A stretch of DNA of 64,000 nucleotides from Fodinibius sp964490705 (lineage in GTDB: Bacteria; Bacteroidota; Rhodothermia; Balneolales; Balneolaceae): contig CAZBCG010000004.1 of NCBI GenBank assembly GCA_964490705.1, forward strand, positions 176,958-240,957, in the 5' to 3' direction. Of this stretch, positions 46,326 through 55,828 are shown in pieces. Made by a program: the position numbers and the translations under genes. The notes under the pieces were generated by a model. That model worked only from the letters and a program-made list of their open reading frames with translations. It was not told the origin of the DNA and ran no database searches. The first letter of the stretch is position 1. Each line of letters opens with the position of its first letter.

Positions 46326-47438
46326 CTAGTCTGGAATGCCCTCTTCCTCCTGCTGGCCAAGTCGCCACTTATTAAATACATCCATTACGGGCAGTGCGTT
46401 GCCCTCTTCATCAAAAAAGCCGCGCGATCCCAACCCGCCCATTACGGCCGGCTCCCACCAGAAAATGCCTTTAATCTTGGGACTCGAAATGTTGAGTAAG
46501 GTATTATTCACGGATTCCAAAAATTCTTTTTGACCCTCGGGGGTCTCAGGATACGGCGGAATGGTATCCTCGTACTGCGATTCGCGCCAATTATAAGCCG
46601 TTTCCACTAAGATGATATCCTTGCTATAATTATTGACGAGCGACAACAGGTTTTCGCGCAGCTCAAGCAAATTCCCGTGCCACCACGGATAATACGAGAG
46701 TCCGATAATGTCGTACGGGATATTGTAGGAATGAAACTTGTCGTAATAATTTTTTGCGCCTTCCGCATCAGCTCCCTGGTCATAGTGAATCATGATAAGC
46801 GGTCGCGGGGCCTGTCCCCGTCCGGCATCCACCCCGTCAACACCGGCCTTGACCAACTTCGCAAAATTATCCCAGTTGTCTGGCAGTTTGCCGGTAGGCC
46901 ATAACATGCCATTGCGGATTTCATTACCGATCTGCACCATTTCCGGCATCACTCCGGCCTCTCGAAATGCTTTAATCGTACGCTTTGTATATTCATAGAC
47001 CGAGTCGGCTAGCGTCTCGGGCGAAAGTCCCTTCCACGCTTTAGGAATGGGTTGCTTGCCCGGATCGGCCCAACTGTCTGCATAGTGATAATCGAGCAAA
47101 AAGTGATATCCACGCTTCTCAGCCTCTTTGGCTAATTCAATGGTATATTCCAGGTCGTTGGGCAGCCGGTCGGGAGAATGAAACAGCCGCAGCCGAATCC
47201 AGTTGTAGCCGTGATCCCTAAAGATCTCGAGTCCCGGTTTGGCTACTCCGTCATCCTTAAACACCGTGCCGGAATCTTCGGCCATTTTCAGGAATGAGAG
47301 ATCGGCTCCTACAGCATAGGTAATATCAACAGTGCCTTCGGAATACATGCTATCTGATTCCTGAGCTACTCCCACATAGGTTGCTGAGAAAAAAAGCAGC
47401 AAGCAGATCGCAACAAGTTTTTTAGATGAAATAACCAT
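46326..47438 (-). CDS. GH53 endo-beta-1,4-galactanase
   Basis: Cuts beta-1,4-galactan internally. 370 residues with signal peptide (ATYVGVAQES). GH53 motifs: VGADLSFLKMAEDSG, YNWIRLRLFHSP, LLDYHYADSWADPGKQ, acid/base Glu in VQIGNEI (about residue 170) and nucleophile Glu in LVETAYNW (about 279). Last gene of the galactanase operon and 6 bases after the GH2 gene's end. No lipobox, unlike the 52494 paralogue, so it is probably periplasmic and acts on shorter chains. Confidence 0.93.
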   Translation of the reverse strand: MVISSKKLVAICLLLFFSATYVGVAQESDSMYSEGTVDITYAVGADLSFLKMAEDSGTVFKDDGVAKPGLEIFRDHGYNWIRLRLFHSPDRLPNDLEYTIELAKEAEKRGYHFLLDYHYADSWADPGKQPIPKAWKGLSPETLADSVYEYTKRTIKAFREAGVMPEMVQIGNEIRNGMLWPTGKLPDNWDNFAKLVKAGVDGVDAGRGQAPRPLIMIHYDQGADAEGAKNYYDKFHSYNIPYDIIGLSYYPWWHGNLLELRENLLSLVNNYSKDIILVETAYNWRESQYEDTIPPYPETPEGQKEFLESVNNTLLNISSPKIKGIFWWEPAVMGGLGSRGFFDEEGNALPVMDVFNKWRLGQQEEEGIPD

Positions 47439-47443
47439 ACTGG

Positions 47444-49840
47444 TTATTCTTGAATTGTAATTAAGGTTTCTGCCGGCTCTAATCCTTCTGATTTTGCTTG
47501 GATCGATACCTCTCCACCCTGGTCTCCGGCTCGAAGTAATATCGACGCAATCCCGGCTTCAGCGTTAATGGGATTTTGCCCTACCAATTCCGCAGCGCCA
47601 TCAACGCTAAATGTTACGGATGAACTATCCGCCGGAACGGTAATTCCATCGCTATCCACGATGGAGGCATAGACAAAGACAACATCCTTTTGTCCGGTCT
47701 CTAATTCTTTTCCACTAATATCGATATCTAACTGAATGCCATGCGGTTGGCCGGGTGTAACTCTGGTTGTTTCAGTTTCTTTCTGTCCATCAATATAGCC
47801 CACTGCTTTTAGCGTACCGGACTCAAATTTGGATAGCTCAAAGGTAAATGGCGGGTGACGAAGATGGCTGGAAACGCGTCCACTGTCGGGCGATTTACGT
47901 CCCAGTGATTCGCCGTTTAGGAAGAGCTCAACTTCTTCGGTATTGCTATAAATTTTGACGGTTTTGTAGCTGGAATCAGACCAGTAGTTGGCAATGTGAA
48001 TCATCGGCTGGCCGAATTTGGCATTGCCCCCCAGATTTGGTCCGGCCTGACTGCGATAGAAATAGTAGGTAAATTTGGGAATCCGAAAAATATCACGGAT
48101 GCCCGACGCTTCCAGATTTGAGGCATAGCCCCGGTTATAGTCAAACATCACCCAGTTGGCATCCCCAAAAGAAGATCCACGGAGATTACTGTTATGCGCC
48201 TCCTGGAAATTCAGTGCCTGCTGGGCCAGTCGCTTCTGCCCGTCGCCGCGCAGCTGACGAGAATTGCGTGCTTCTTCGGTCAGATCCTCAAATTCGTCTT
48301 GGTTAAATCCAGCATTGTGAGCGTAATATTCCCAGTCGCCGTACTCTGCAATAAAATAGGGTTTGTCTTTGCTGTAATCATTCCAGTACGAGGGCGGCTC
48401 TGCATGCTGACGAGCCGGTATAAACACATCATAGGCATAATCAATCCATCCCGATGAATACGTATTTTCAAAAGGCAGCTCATCGTGGACGATTTGGTGC
48501 GCCTTATCCATGAAGGGCTCGTCCATGCCCGACTCGTTGAGAGAGGCCTCCCAGATTACGATACTGGGATGGTTGCGGTCGCGGCGAATCATTGTTCGGA
48601 TATCGCGGTGAGCCAGATCCTGAAATTCTTCATTCCCAAAGAACTGCCAACCGGGAATGGCGTTCATAAACAAGATCCCCAACTCGTCACAGGCATCCAG
48701 GAAAGCCTCAGACGGCGGATAATGAGCTGTTCTAATAAAATTAAATCCCGCTTTTTTTATTTTATAGGCATCGCGGTACTGCGCATTATCCGACAACGCA
48801 TAGCCGATATAGGGATACGACTGATGGCGGTTGGTGCCCCGAAGCTGAATCTCCTCCCCATTCAACACAAATTGGTTGTCCTCATTGAACGAAAACGTGC
48901 GGATGCCGATCCGCTCCTGCTTTGTGTCGATGGTTTCGGTATTGTTGCGAAGCTCAACGCTCAGCCTATAAAGATGAGGACTATCGGGCGACCACAATCT
49001 GGGATTTAATACGGTAATGGCTTCGTTGAATGTACCGTAAGCTCCCCCAGCAATAGATTCAATATCGGTTTCCCTGCTAGCTACGGTGTTACCATTTTCA
49101 TCAGATAGTTGAAGCGAAAGTTGACCATCTTTCGCCTGTTGAGACTTGTTGACGACTTCCACCTGCACATTTACCGTGGCCGAAGAGTCCGACACCTCCG
49201 TATAATGCACCCGGATACCTCCGCCCGCTACGCGATCGGCGGCAATGGGATCTGCAATATGAAGCTTTTGATCCACCAGCAGCTCCACATTGCGGTACAG
49301 TCCGCTAAAGTAATTAAAGTCAAGATTTTCGATAGGTTTGCCCGGCGGAATGGTGGGATTATCCTCGTTATTGAGCTTCACCAAGAGTACATTCTGTTGA
49401 TCAAACTGCATCTTGTCGGAGATATCAACCACAAATGGCAGATAGCCGCCCTTGTGCTTTGTGAGTTTTTCGCCATTGAGATAAACATCCGCCTCGTGCA
49501 TGGCCGCCCCAAACTTTAGGGCCATATGCTTGTTGCTGTCTTTGGGAGCCACATCAAAAAACTTGCGGTAAAAAGCGGTGCCCTGCCACTGTTGATCACT
49601 TATCACCAGCGGCTCAATATATGCGGTGTGCGGCAGTGCAATTGATTCCCACTCCACCTCGCTTTCCTTTTCAAAATAATCTGTCACTACCGCGGTGTCG
49701 ATGCCGCGGGCAAACTGCCAGTTATCATTAAAATTAATGGTCGTTTCATCGGAGTAGTCCGACATGTTATCTCCTGAATTTTGACATCCAAAAGATATAA
49801 ATGAAACGATAAGTAAAAGTGATAAGTATTTCTGTATCAT
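47444..49840 (-). CDS. GH2 beta-galactosidase-type lipoprotein
   Basis: 798 residues from the ATG at 49838-49840, which gives a lipoprotein signal (MIQKYLSLLLIVSFISFGC); the frame is open to 49912 but that start has no signal and would overlap the upstream gene. GH2 domains with HQSYPYIGYAL, acid/base Glu in ASLNESG and nucleophile Glu in FIAEYGD, then extra Ig-like domains (DUF4982-like and bacterial-Ig-like) at the C-terminus. It should remove galactose from galacto-oligosaccharides made by the two GH53 enzymes. Confidence 0.9.
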   Translation of the reverse strand: MIQKYLSLLLIVSFISFGCQNSGDNMSDYSDETTINFNDNWQFARGIDTAVVTDYFEKESEVEWESIALPHTAYIEPLVISDQQWQGTAFYRKFFDVAPKDSNKHMALKFGAAMHEADVYLNGEKLTKHKGGYLPFVVDISDKMQFDQQNVLLVKLNNEDNPTIPPGKPIENLDFNYFSGLYRNVELLVDQKLHIADPIAADRVAGGGIRVHYTEVSDSSATVNVQVEVVNKSQQAKDGQLSLQLSDENGNTVASRETDIESIAGGAYGTFNEAITVLNPRLWSPDSPHLYRLSVELRNNTETIDTKQERIGIRTFSFNEDNQFVLNGEEIQLRGTNRHQSYPYIGYALSDNAQYRDAYKIKKAGFNFIRTAHYPPSEAFLDACDELGILFMNAIPGWQFFGNEEFQDLAHRDIRTMIRRDRNHPSIVIWEASLNESGMDEPFMDKAHQIVHDELPFENTYSSGWIDYAYDVFIPARQHAEPPSYWNDYSKDKPYFIAEYGDWEYYAHNAGFNQDEFEDLTEEARNSRQLRGDGQKRLAQQALNFQEAHNSNLRGSSFGDANWVMFDYNRGYASNLEASGIRDIFRIPKFTYYFYRSQAGPNLGGNAKFGQPMIHIANYWSDSSYKTVKIYSNTEEVELFLNGESLGRKSPDSGRVSSHLRHPPFTFELSKFESGTLKAVGYIDGQKETETTRVTPGQPHGIQLDIDISGKELETGQKDVVFVYASIVDSDGITVPADSSSVTFSVDGAAELVGQNPINAEAGIASILLRAGDQGGEVSIQAKSEGLEPAETLITIQE

Positions 49841-49853
49841 GATATTACAATAA

Positions 49854-52463
49854 TTAATTATTTCTTTTCTCAATCCAGATCTTCGAAATTTCAAATCCGG
49901 AATCTCCATCACCTGATGACTTGTTATCCCCTGCCGTTAACAGAAACTGAATCTCTTCAATTGCAGATGGATCGAGCCTGCTGTTGTTGGTATCCGCTTT
50001 AAACCACAGCGGCAAAAATATGGGATACGGCCTCGGCAACAGCATCATAGAATCGGGCCGGAACGCTGAAAACGAAATAGTATGCTTCTGATATTGATTT
50101 GAGGCATCAAATTCAGCACTAAACGAGCTGCCGTCTTTTTGTACGACAATCGCTTTGATAGTCGATGACTCCCCTATCCCTCTGGCTTTAACCACCAGAT
50201 GATCGGATTGGTCAACGGTTTTGCCGCGCAGTGCCATGGCATCACCGACATAGACTTTCCATCCCAACGCCTGGCCGTTAAGAGACTCGGGCGATGATAC
50301 GTTAAGGCCCATCTCTCCCACCTCGGAGGTCGGACGGACCGACATTTCGCTGTCGCTGTTCCAGAACGAGAAGGCAACATCAACATCCTGGGCACCGTCT
50401 TGGGCATCAAATAGTGCAATGGGTGTATTTTGACCGGCAATCCGCACCTGCCACTGCTCGGTGTGATAATAGTCCCACTGCCCGGGATGCCCTTCGTGTC
50501 CGCCGGGAAAAGTAATCGTCTGCTCTCCGCGATCCACCGTAATCCAGTACGTTAACATACCCGGATTGACGTTTTCAGCGGGAATTTCAGCCTGATAGGT
50601 ATTTGCTGCCACCTGTTCCATCGGAATCGACTGCGGCTGCCACCCGCTCTGTACGAGCACATTCACGCTGTCCTTCGGCTGCAGCTCGGCAATAGTTGCT
50701 GTAATTTCCAATGGTTGATGGGCCGGTGCGGAATGAGCCGGATCGTGCCGGACCACCGGTTCGGTTTCGGTGGCGGGCGGAGCCACAAACTCGTTGATGC
50801 GATAGTTATCCATCTGCTGATCAACGGCAGGCAAGTTATCGAACTGATTATCCTTATACAGCAAATAGCTGCCCGGCGAAATGGCAAACGAGCCACTCGA
50901 TGCAACGGTCATTTTATCATTATTACTGTTGACCCCCTGAATGTGAAAATCATTGCCCAGGTTTGGCAGGTTCACACTCATCTGATACTCCCTCCAGTTG
51001 ATCCACGTCAGCCGCTTATCCAGGGCTACCGTAGCAAAGGAATCGCGGATGTGAGCGGCATCGGGCATCACTTCCAGCCGCCAAACGCCCTCTTTGACTT
51101 CATCCAAAAAATAGGCCCCAGTGCCCTCGTATGTGACGACCGGTGAATTCCCCACACCGGCAATATGCTTCAGCCCATTGGGATTTACAGGCTCGGAACC
51201 GGTATCATTGGAATAGAAAAAGGCCGTGTCGGCATTAAGTTCGCTCAAATTTTTTGTGTGACTCACTCGAAAATCCCCAAATCTATTATTCTGTGGATAT
51301 CGTCCAAAATCACCATTGCGGGGAAGCTGATGAAACGCCGCCGAAGCAATTTTCATGCTCACGGCTTTTGATGGCGTATAGGCCATATTCAGGTAATGCG
51401 TGCGATAATCGGTATTGACGTGCCCCATCGCCATGGGATCGTAGGCAAACTGCGTAGCCCACTGAAATCCCGCCTCACGAAAGCTCCGCGCCATCGCGGG
51501 ATAGGCATACGATCCGAAAAAGTCGGCCGAGTCAAACTCATAAACCATCTGCGCCTTGGATTGAAAAGCCCCTTCATCCTGAAACGGAATGGGATACTGA
51601 TCGATATACGGCAGGTAATTTTTGGGGATAGCTTCGCCGCCGACCAGTCCCCCGGGATACCATTGAAAGCTGGTGCCGTCGATATCGGCATTCATGACGC
51701 CTTCGGCCATGGGTGGATTTTGCGCAATGTTATAGAAAATGGGCTTGTCCCAGCCGTTTTGCCTGATATGGTCGGCCAGCATATTAATGAACTGCGTCAG
51801 CGAATCCTGGTCACCGCCGTGCGCCGGCTCATTGATAATTTCAGTGGCTATGATATTAGGATCCTCGCGATAGGTAAGTCCGGTATAGGGATTTTTGTGA
51901 TTCAGAAACTCATCCAGAAACCGTTTAATCACCGGCCAGAAATCGGGATTTTGCGGGGCTTCTTCCTTGGAGATATAATTGGCGAAGCCGTTGGTTTCGG
52001 TAGGCGGCTCGGGATAACCGTTATCATAAAAGGTGATGGGCGTAAGAATCACCTTGATGCCTCGCTGCTTAAATTTGGCCAGCATATAATCGAGCAGATC
52101 GAGGTGTTCATTCTCTACGAGGTGTCCGAGGCTGTCGCTGATTTCGGTATCCCACACGTGAATACGGAATCCGTCAAACCCAAGCCGGGCAAAATGGTAG
52201 GCATCCTGATCTATAACTTTTTTATGATTTTTCCCCAGCCGATTGATAGCACGGAAACTGTGTGCAAAGGGCGGCGAATAATTGACTCCGAAAAATGCAG
52301 CTTCTTCCTCGGTTTGTGTATTTCTCAGTACGCCTTCATCATCCACATTTACAAGTTGCTGGGCAGATGCTGTTTGCCCCACACCAATCAAAAGTACTGC
52401 AGCTATACCCAAAATCACTGCTTTCACTGACTGATTACACCATAGATTCATATCCACAAACAC
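49854..52463 (-). CDS. Large clan GH-A glycoside hydrolase (GH5/GH147-like)
   Basis: 869 residues with signal peptide (GQTASAQQ). The barrel has GFDGFRIHVWDTE, ILTPITFYDNG, acid/base Glu in TEIINEPAHGG (about residue 209) and a probable nucleophile Glu in VYEFDSAD (about 306). About 500 residues follow, probably beta-sandwich modules with many Trp/Tyr. It lies between GH53 and GH2 genes in the galactanase operon, so an action on galactan is likely; a resemblance to GH147 beta-galactanases is a suspicion, not a match I can prove. Confidence 0.7.
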   Translation of the reverse strand: MFVDMNLWCNQSVKAVILGIAAVLLIGVGQTASAQQLVNVDDEGVLRNTQTEEEAAFFGVNYSPPFAHSFRAINRLGKNHKKVIDQDAYHFARLGFDGFRIHVWDTEISDSLGHLVENEHLDLLDYMLAKFKQRGIKVILTPITFYDNGYPEPPTETNGFANYISKEEAPQNPDFWPVIKRFLDEFLNHKNPYTGLTYREDPNIIATEIINEPAHGGDQDSLTQFINMLADHIRQNGWDKPIFYNIAQNPPMAEGVMNADIDGTSFQWYPGGLVGGEAIPKNYLPYIDQYPIPFQDEGAFQSKAQMVYEFDSADFFGSYAYPAMARSFREAGFQWATQFAYDPMAMGHVNTDYRTHYLNMAYTPSKAVSMKIASAAFHQLPRNGDFGRYPQNNRFGDFRVSHTKNLSELNADTAFFYSNDTGSEPVNPNGLKHIAGVGNSPVVTYEGTGAYFLDEVKEGVWRLEVMPDAAHIRDSFATVALDKRLTWINWREYQMSVNLPNLGNDFHIQGVNSNNDKMTVASSGSFAISPGSYLLYKDNQFDNLPAVDQQMDNYRINEFVAPPATETEPVVRHDPAHSAPAHQPLEITATIAELQPKDSVNVLVQSGWQPQSIPMEQVAANTYQAEIPAENVNPGMLTYWITVDRGEQTITFPGGHEGHPGQWDYYHTEQWQVRIAGQNTPIALFDAQDGAQDVDVAFSFWNSDSEMSVRPTSEVGEMGLNVSSPESLNGQALGWKVYVGDAMALRGKTVDQSDHLVVKARGIGESSTIKAIVVQKDGSSFSAEFDASNQYQKHTISFSAFRPDSMMLLPRPYPIFLPLWFKADTNNSRLDPSAIEEIQFLLTAGDNKSSGDGDSGFEISKIWIEKRNN

Positions 52464-52493
52464 GTTTCCGTTAGTTGATTATGCAGGCCGTTC

Positions 52494-53717
52494 CTATTCC
52501 TCAAAATCATACTCATGCGTCATGTATTCGATACCAAGATGCACATTGCCGTCAAAATCGAAGAAGGCGTTATTTTCCCAGGATGATCCGGTGCCCCATT
52601 GCGTTTTCATATTAGAGGTTATCCAGGCGGGCTCCCAGTACATGACACCGCCTCCGCCACCGTCAATAATTTCCTGGGTTAGCTCGATCATAAAGTCGCG
52701 CTGCCCCTCCTTGCTGGCCGGATACCCGTCCACCAACGCATCTTCCCCAAACTGGTTATTATAATCATCAGCATAGTCGAGTGTCCAGGGATAGGCCGTT
52801 TCCACAATCATCACAGACTTATCGTAATTGTTCTTGAACGTAGAAACGTGATCACTTATCTGTCCCAGCGATACATCCGACCAGGCCGGATAATATGAAA
52901 ACCCAACAATATCAAAATCACTAACCCCGCCGGTGGACGTTATATTGTCGAACCACCATTCTACATTTTCGGGCTGCGCGATATGCAAAATCACTTTGGT
53001 CTCAACATCGGAATTTGCGGCCACATCGCGCACCGCCTGGATACCGCTATTGATCACTTCGCCTGCATTCCCCCAATTATCGTCGCACACATTCAGCGGC
53101 GGAAAACCCTCCGGCGCATTCGAATACATCAGTCCACAGTTGGTTTCGTTGCCAATCTGAACCATCTCGGGCATTAATCCCTGGTCATTCAAATGCTGGA
53201 GCGTAGATTCTACATAATTGTAAACCGAATCTTTGAGCACATCCAGGTCAGTGATATCCATCCACGCCTCCGGAATATTCTGCGTGCTGGGATCGGCCCA
53301 GGTATCCGAAAGGTGGAGATCAAGATTCACCGCCATGCCCTGCTCTTTTGCTTGCTGAATTGCCTCGGTAACATCCGCCAGGTTATTGTACTGGGGATTG
53401 TCACTGCCCTCGTAAACCGTCGCCGTCCACTCCGGATCGTGCCATAACCGAAATCGCGCAAGGTTTGTGCCGTAATCGGCAAATATTTTATAGGGATCTT
53501 CTACTGATCCTGAATCCCGGTATGTACCTCCGTGATCCAAAATCTGATTGGCGTATGACAGGTCGGCTCCCATCACAAAATTGTCAGCAGTATATTCAGT
53601 TGGTGTATCCGAATTGTCATCGTCGTTATTGCCCCCTTCCCCAACAGTCGGCGCCGTTTCCTGACAAGCGACAAAAGAAAAGCCCAGAACCAGAAATAAT
53701 GTCCAAATTCTAATCAT
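52494..53717 (-). CDS. GH53 endo-beta-1,4-galactanase, surface lipoprotein
   Basis: 407 residues. Lipobox GFSFVAC (Cys18) followed by a Gly/Asn/Asp-rich linker, the layout of surface-anchored PUL enzymes. GH53 motifs: MGADLSYANQILDHGG, LARFRLWHDPEW, NLDLHLSDTWADPSTQ, acid/base Glu in VQIGNETNCG (about 190), nucleophile Glu in IVETAYPW (about 305). First gene of the operon, with the LacI-type operator 45 bases upstream. It probably makes the initial surface cuts. Confidence 0.94.
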   Translation of the reverse strand: MIRIWTLFLVLGFSFVACQETAPTVGEGGNNDDDNSDTPTEYTADNFVMGADLSYANQILDHGGTYRDSGSVEDPYKIFADYGTNLARFRLWHDPEWTATVYEGSDNPQYNNLADVTEAIQQAKEQGMAVNLDLHLSDTWADPSTQNIPEAWMDITDLDVLKDSVYNYVESTLQHLNDQGLMPEMVQIGNETNCGLMYSNAPEGFPPLNVCDDNWGNAGEVINSGIQAVRDVAANSDVETKVILHIAQPENVEWWFDNITSTGGVSDFDIVGFSYYPAWSDVSLGQISDHVSTFKNNYDKSVMIVETAYPWTLDYADDYNNQFGEDALVDGYPASKEGQRDFMIELTQEIIDGGGGGVMYWEPAWITSNMKTQWGTGSSWENNAFFDFDGNVHLGIEYMTHEYDFEE

Positions 53718-53761
53718 AGTAACAGTGGTTTACATTCGGGCCAATTAAATATCAACCATAA

Positions 53762-53775
53762 TGTTAACGATAACA
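53762..53775. promoter_or_regulatory. LacI-type operator before the GH53 operon
   Basis: TGTTAACGATAACA inside the 16-mer ATGTTAACGATAACAT, identical to the site at 10719. It is 45 bases upstream of the GH53 start and shares the 344-base intergenic gap with the 3' end of the second lacI gene. Confidence 0.78.
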
Positions 53776-53948
53776 TTACATTAAAAATATAATGCTCTGA
53801 CATTTATTATCAAATAAATTTGTGGATATCTGCAAAATATTTGGAATGCCCTTGCGGGAATTTCTTACCCGGATTCAATATTTAGAGAAAATATTATATC
53901 TCAATTATACATTTAAAATGTGGAGGGGTTACAAATGTTTAATTTATC

Positions 53949-53963
53949 AACCCTGACAGGGTT
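53949..53963. repeat. Short perfect palindrome downstream of lacI paralogue 2
   Basis: AACCCTGACAGGGTT: 7-bp arms around a single base. On the plus strand a T-rich tract follows at some distance; on the minus strand it would come about 100 bases after the lacI stop. It may be a weak bidirectional terminator or a dispersed palindromic repeat. The rest of 53776-54061 is AT-rich with nothing else I can name. Confidence 0.45.
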
Positions 53964-54061
53964 AGCAGTTTTCTTGTTTCTGTGTTAGGGTATAGAATCT
54001 TTCGCCTTGTCACTTTAATATTCATCCACAATACTGATAATAAATAACCAACTATGCGTCA

Positions 54062-55084
54062 TCATGTACATCCACAGGAGACTCGAATTTTAAGCGTTGT
54101 GGGCACCTCGATGTTTTCAACCGGTTCTTTATCATCCTCAATGGTTTGTATCAATTTTTGGGCCGCCCTTTTACCTACTTCGTAAGCCGGTTGGTGGACG
54201 GTCGTAAGGGGCACATCCAGCAGTGGAGCACGTACATCATCCGTAAAACCCACAACGGCAATATCATCGGGAATGGTTAGCCCTGCCTCTTTTATCGCTT
54301 TAACGGCGCCGATAGCACTGGGATCATTCACACAAGCCACCGCTTCGGGCCGTTCGCCGTCCGAAGAATCCAGCAGCTGCTGCATCTTCTCATAGCCGCT
54401 CTGTTCCTGGAAACCGGCCTCTATTACCCATTCATTTTTAACAGGCAGGTTATGGCGATTCATTGCATCGAGATATCCCTGCAGTCGCTCTCGGCCAATC
54501 GACACTTTTTGCGGTCCACTTAGATACGCAATGTCGGTATAATTATGATCCTCGATAAGATGATTGATGATCTGCTGCGAGCTGATTCGATCATTGACGC
54601 TCACGCAACTGGCCCCTATTCCTTCGATACAGCGATCAAAAAATACTACGTTGTCTCCGGAATCAATGATATCTTCGTAAAATGAATAATCTTCTTCGGT
54701 CAGGGACGATGAAATTAACAGTCCATCTACGCGCTGCGACCGAAGCGTCTCGATGGCTTCCTTTTCGCGGTTAAACTGCTCATTGGCATTGGTTAAAAAT
54801 AGCTGATAGTTGGATTTATAGGTCACTTCTTCGATGCCGCGCACTACTTCCGGAAAGAAAGCGTGAGTAATTTCGGGAATCACCACACCAATAGTGTATG
54901 TTTTGCGTGATACCAGGCTCTTGGCCACCCGATTGGGCGTATAGCCCATGCTCTGGGCCTTGTTGAGAACCCGCTCTTTGGTTTCATCATCCACATTGGA
55001 GCGATCATTTAACGCACGCGAAACGGTCATGGCAGAAATTCCCAGTGCTTCGGCAATATGTTTAAGGGTAACTTCGGAACTCAA
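54062..55084 (-). CDS. LacI-family transcriptional regulator (paralogue 2)
   Basis: 340 residues with the same organisation as the regulator at 45072: HTH VTLKHIAEALGISAMTVSRALND, hinge helix VAKSLVS, then the sensor domain. The recognition-helix residues are the same in both apart from Val/Ile, so both should bind the same palindrome. Differences cluster in the ligand domain, which suggests response to different sugars or relief by different inducers. No operator precedes its own start. Confidence 0.93.
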   Translation of the reverse strand: MSSEVTLKHIAEALGISAMTVSRALNDRSNVDDETKERVLNKAQSMGYTPNRVAKSLVSRKTYTIGVVIPEITHAFFPEVVRGIEEVTYKSNYQLFLTNANEQFNREKEAIETLRSQRVDGLLISSSLTEEDYSFYEDIIDSGDNVVFFDRCIEGIGASCVSVNDRISSQQIINHLIEDHNYTDIAYLSGPQKVSIGRERLQGYLDAMNRHNLPVKNEWVIEAGFQEQSGYEKMQQLLDSSDGERPEAVACVNDPSAIGAVKAIKEAGLTIPDDIAVVGFTDDVRAPLLDVPLTTVHQPAYEVGKRAAQKLIQTIEDDKEPVENIEVPTTLKIRVSCGCT

Positions 55085-55158
55085 TGGTCTTTTTTATCAA
55101 TTTAATTTCGAAAGCAAGAAAGGAATATAATAAAATATAAGTAACGCCTTTGTATCAG

Positions 55159-55251
55159 CCGTTGCAAGGAACGATGTTGTTACCCAGCTCACTTACCATT
55201 GGGGAGAAGATCATCCCCCTGCGCCCCCTTTTGTACCGATCCCTGCAACGG
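55159..55251. repeat. Long-range inverted repeat between lacI and the integron
   Basis: CCGTTGCAAGG (55159) and CCCTGCAACGG (55241) are complementary with one mismatch across about 70 bases that include CCCC/GGGG runs able to pair internally. It could be a folded RNA or a decayed recombination site. No gene is seen in 55085-55362. Confidence 0.35.
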
Positions 55252-55334
55252 TGGCCGGTCTATCTTGGGATCACCGGTGGAGAAATAATCTATCTTGTTA
55301 CTGCCGGGACGTCTAATGAGCATAGTGATCCTGA

Positions 55335-55360
55335 ATTTTGTGGCTCCGATATCACAAAAT
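55335..55360 (-). terminator. Possible terminator after the integrase fragment
   Basis: ATTTTGTG and CACAAAAT, perfect 8-bp arms and a 10-base loop, beginning 3 bases after the stop of the truncated integrase. No U run follows, but the A/T-ended stem could act in either direction. Confidence 0.4.
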
Positions 55361-55362
55361 AA

Positions 55363-55662
55363 TCATAGTGCTTTTCTTAGAGGCCTTTTGGTACGGTACA
55401 GCGATTGATTAAACACCCTATCTGCCAAGAAAAGCAGCGCTGCCAATACCTGCCGCTGGCTATGAGTCGTGATTTTTTCATCCTCCCCAAGATATGCGAT
55501 GTAACTCATTACTTGCTCTTCGGTTATTTCAGTGGGATCGGTAAGCTCGTGATACGATATAAAACCATTTATCCATTGCTGGTAAGCTCTCTCCGTTTGA
55601 AATCCATAGTTCCTTTTTCTCATTTCGATGCGCATCTTGCTTAAAACTTTGGCTCTGGTCAT
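55363..55662 (-). pseudogene. Truncated integron integrase, N-terminal core-binding domain only
   Basis: A 99-codon frame whose whole length aligns with the first 100 residues of the intact intI next door: AKVLSKMRIEMRKRNYGFQT here, AKILDRLRTEIRRRNYSYRT there, then ERAYQQWIN against EKAYTRWIN. It keeps the SAM-like DNA-binding domain but lacks the whole catalytic domain (no Arg, His-x-x-Arg or Tyr). Most simply a duplicated and truncated intI; a stand-alone DNA-binding regulator is possible because the frame is intact and closes just at the domain border. Confidence 0.75.
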
Positions 55663-55828
55663 AGCATCTTCATTTTCTCTTTTTATAGTATGATCCTTTT
55701 CGGAGCTAATACTTACAAAATAAATGCGATGAGAAATATCTTAATAGCTATATAACACATAAACATAGTAGAAACTCATGTCGGCAAAAGATTTCTAACG
55801 GGATTCTCAGTGTTATCACAAATAAGTT

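Noticed and set aside
53949..53963. AACCCTGACAGGGTT palindrome as another LacI operator
   Set aside because: It has a different sequence and a one-base loop, and lies far from any gene start; a repeat or terminator is more likely.
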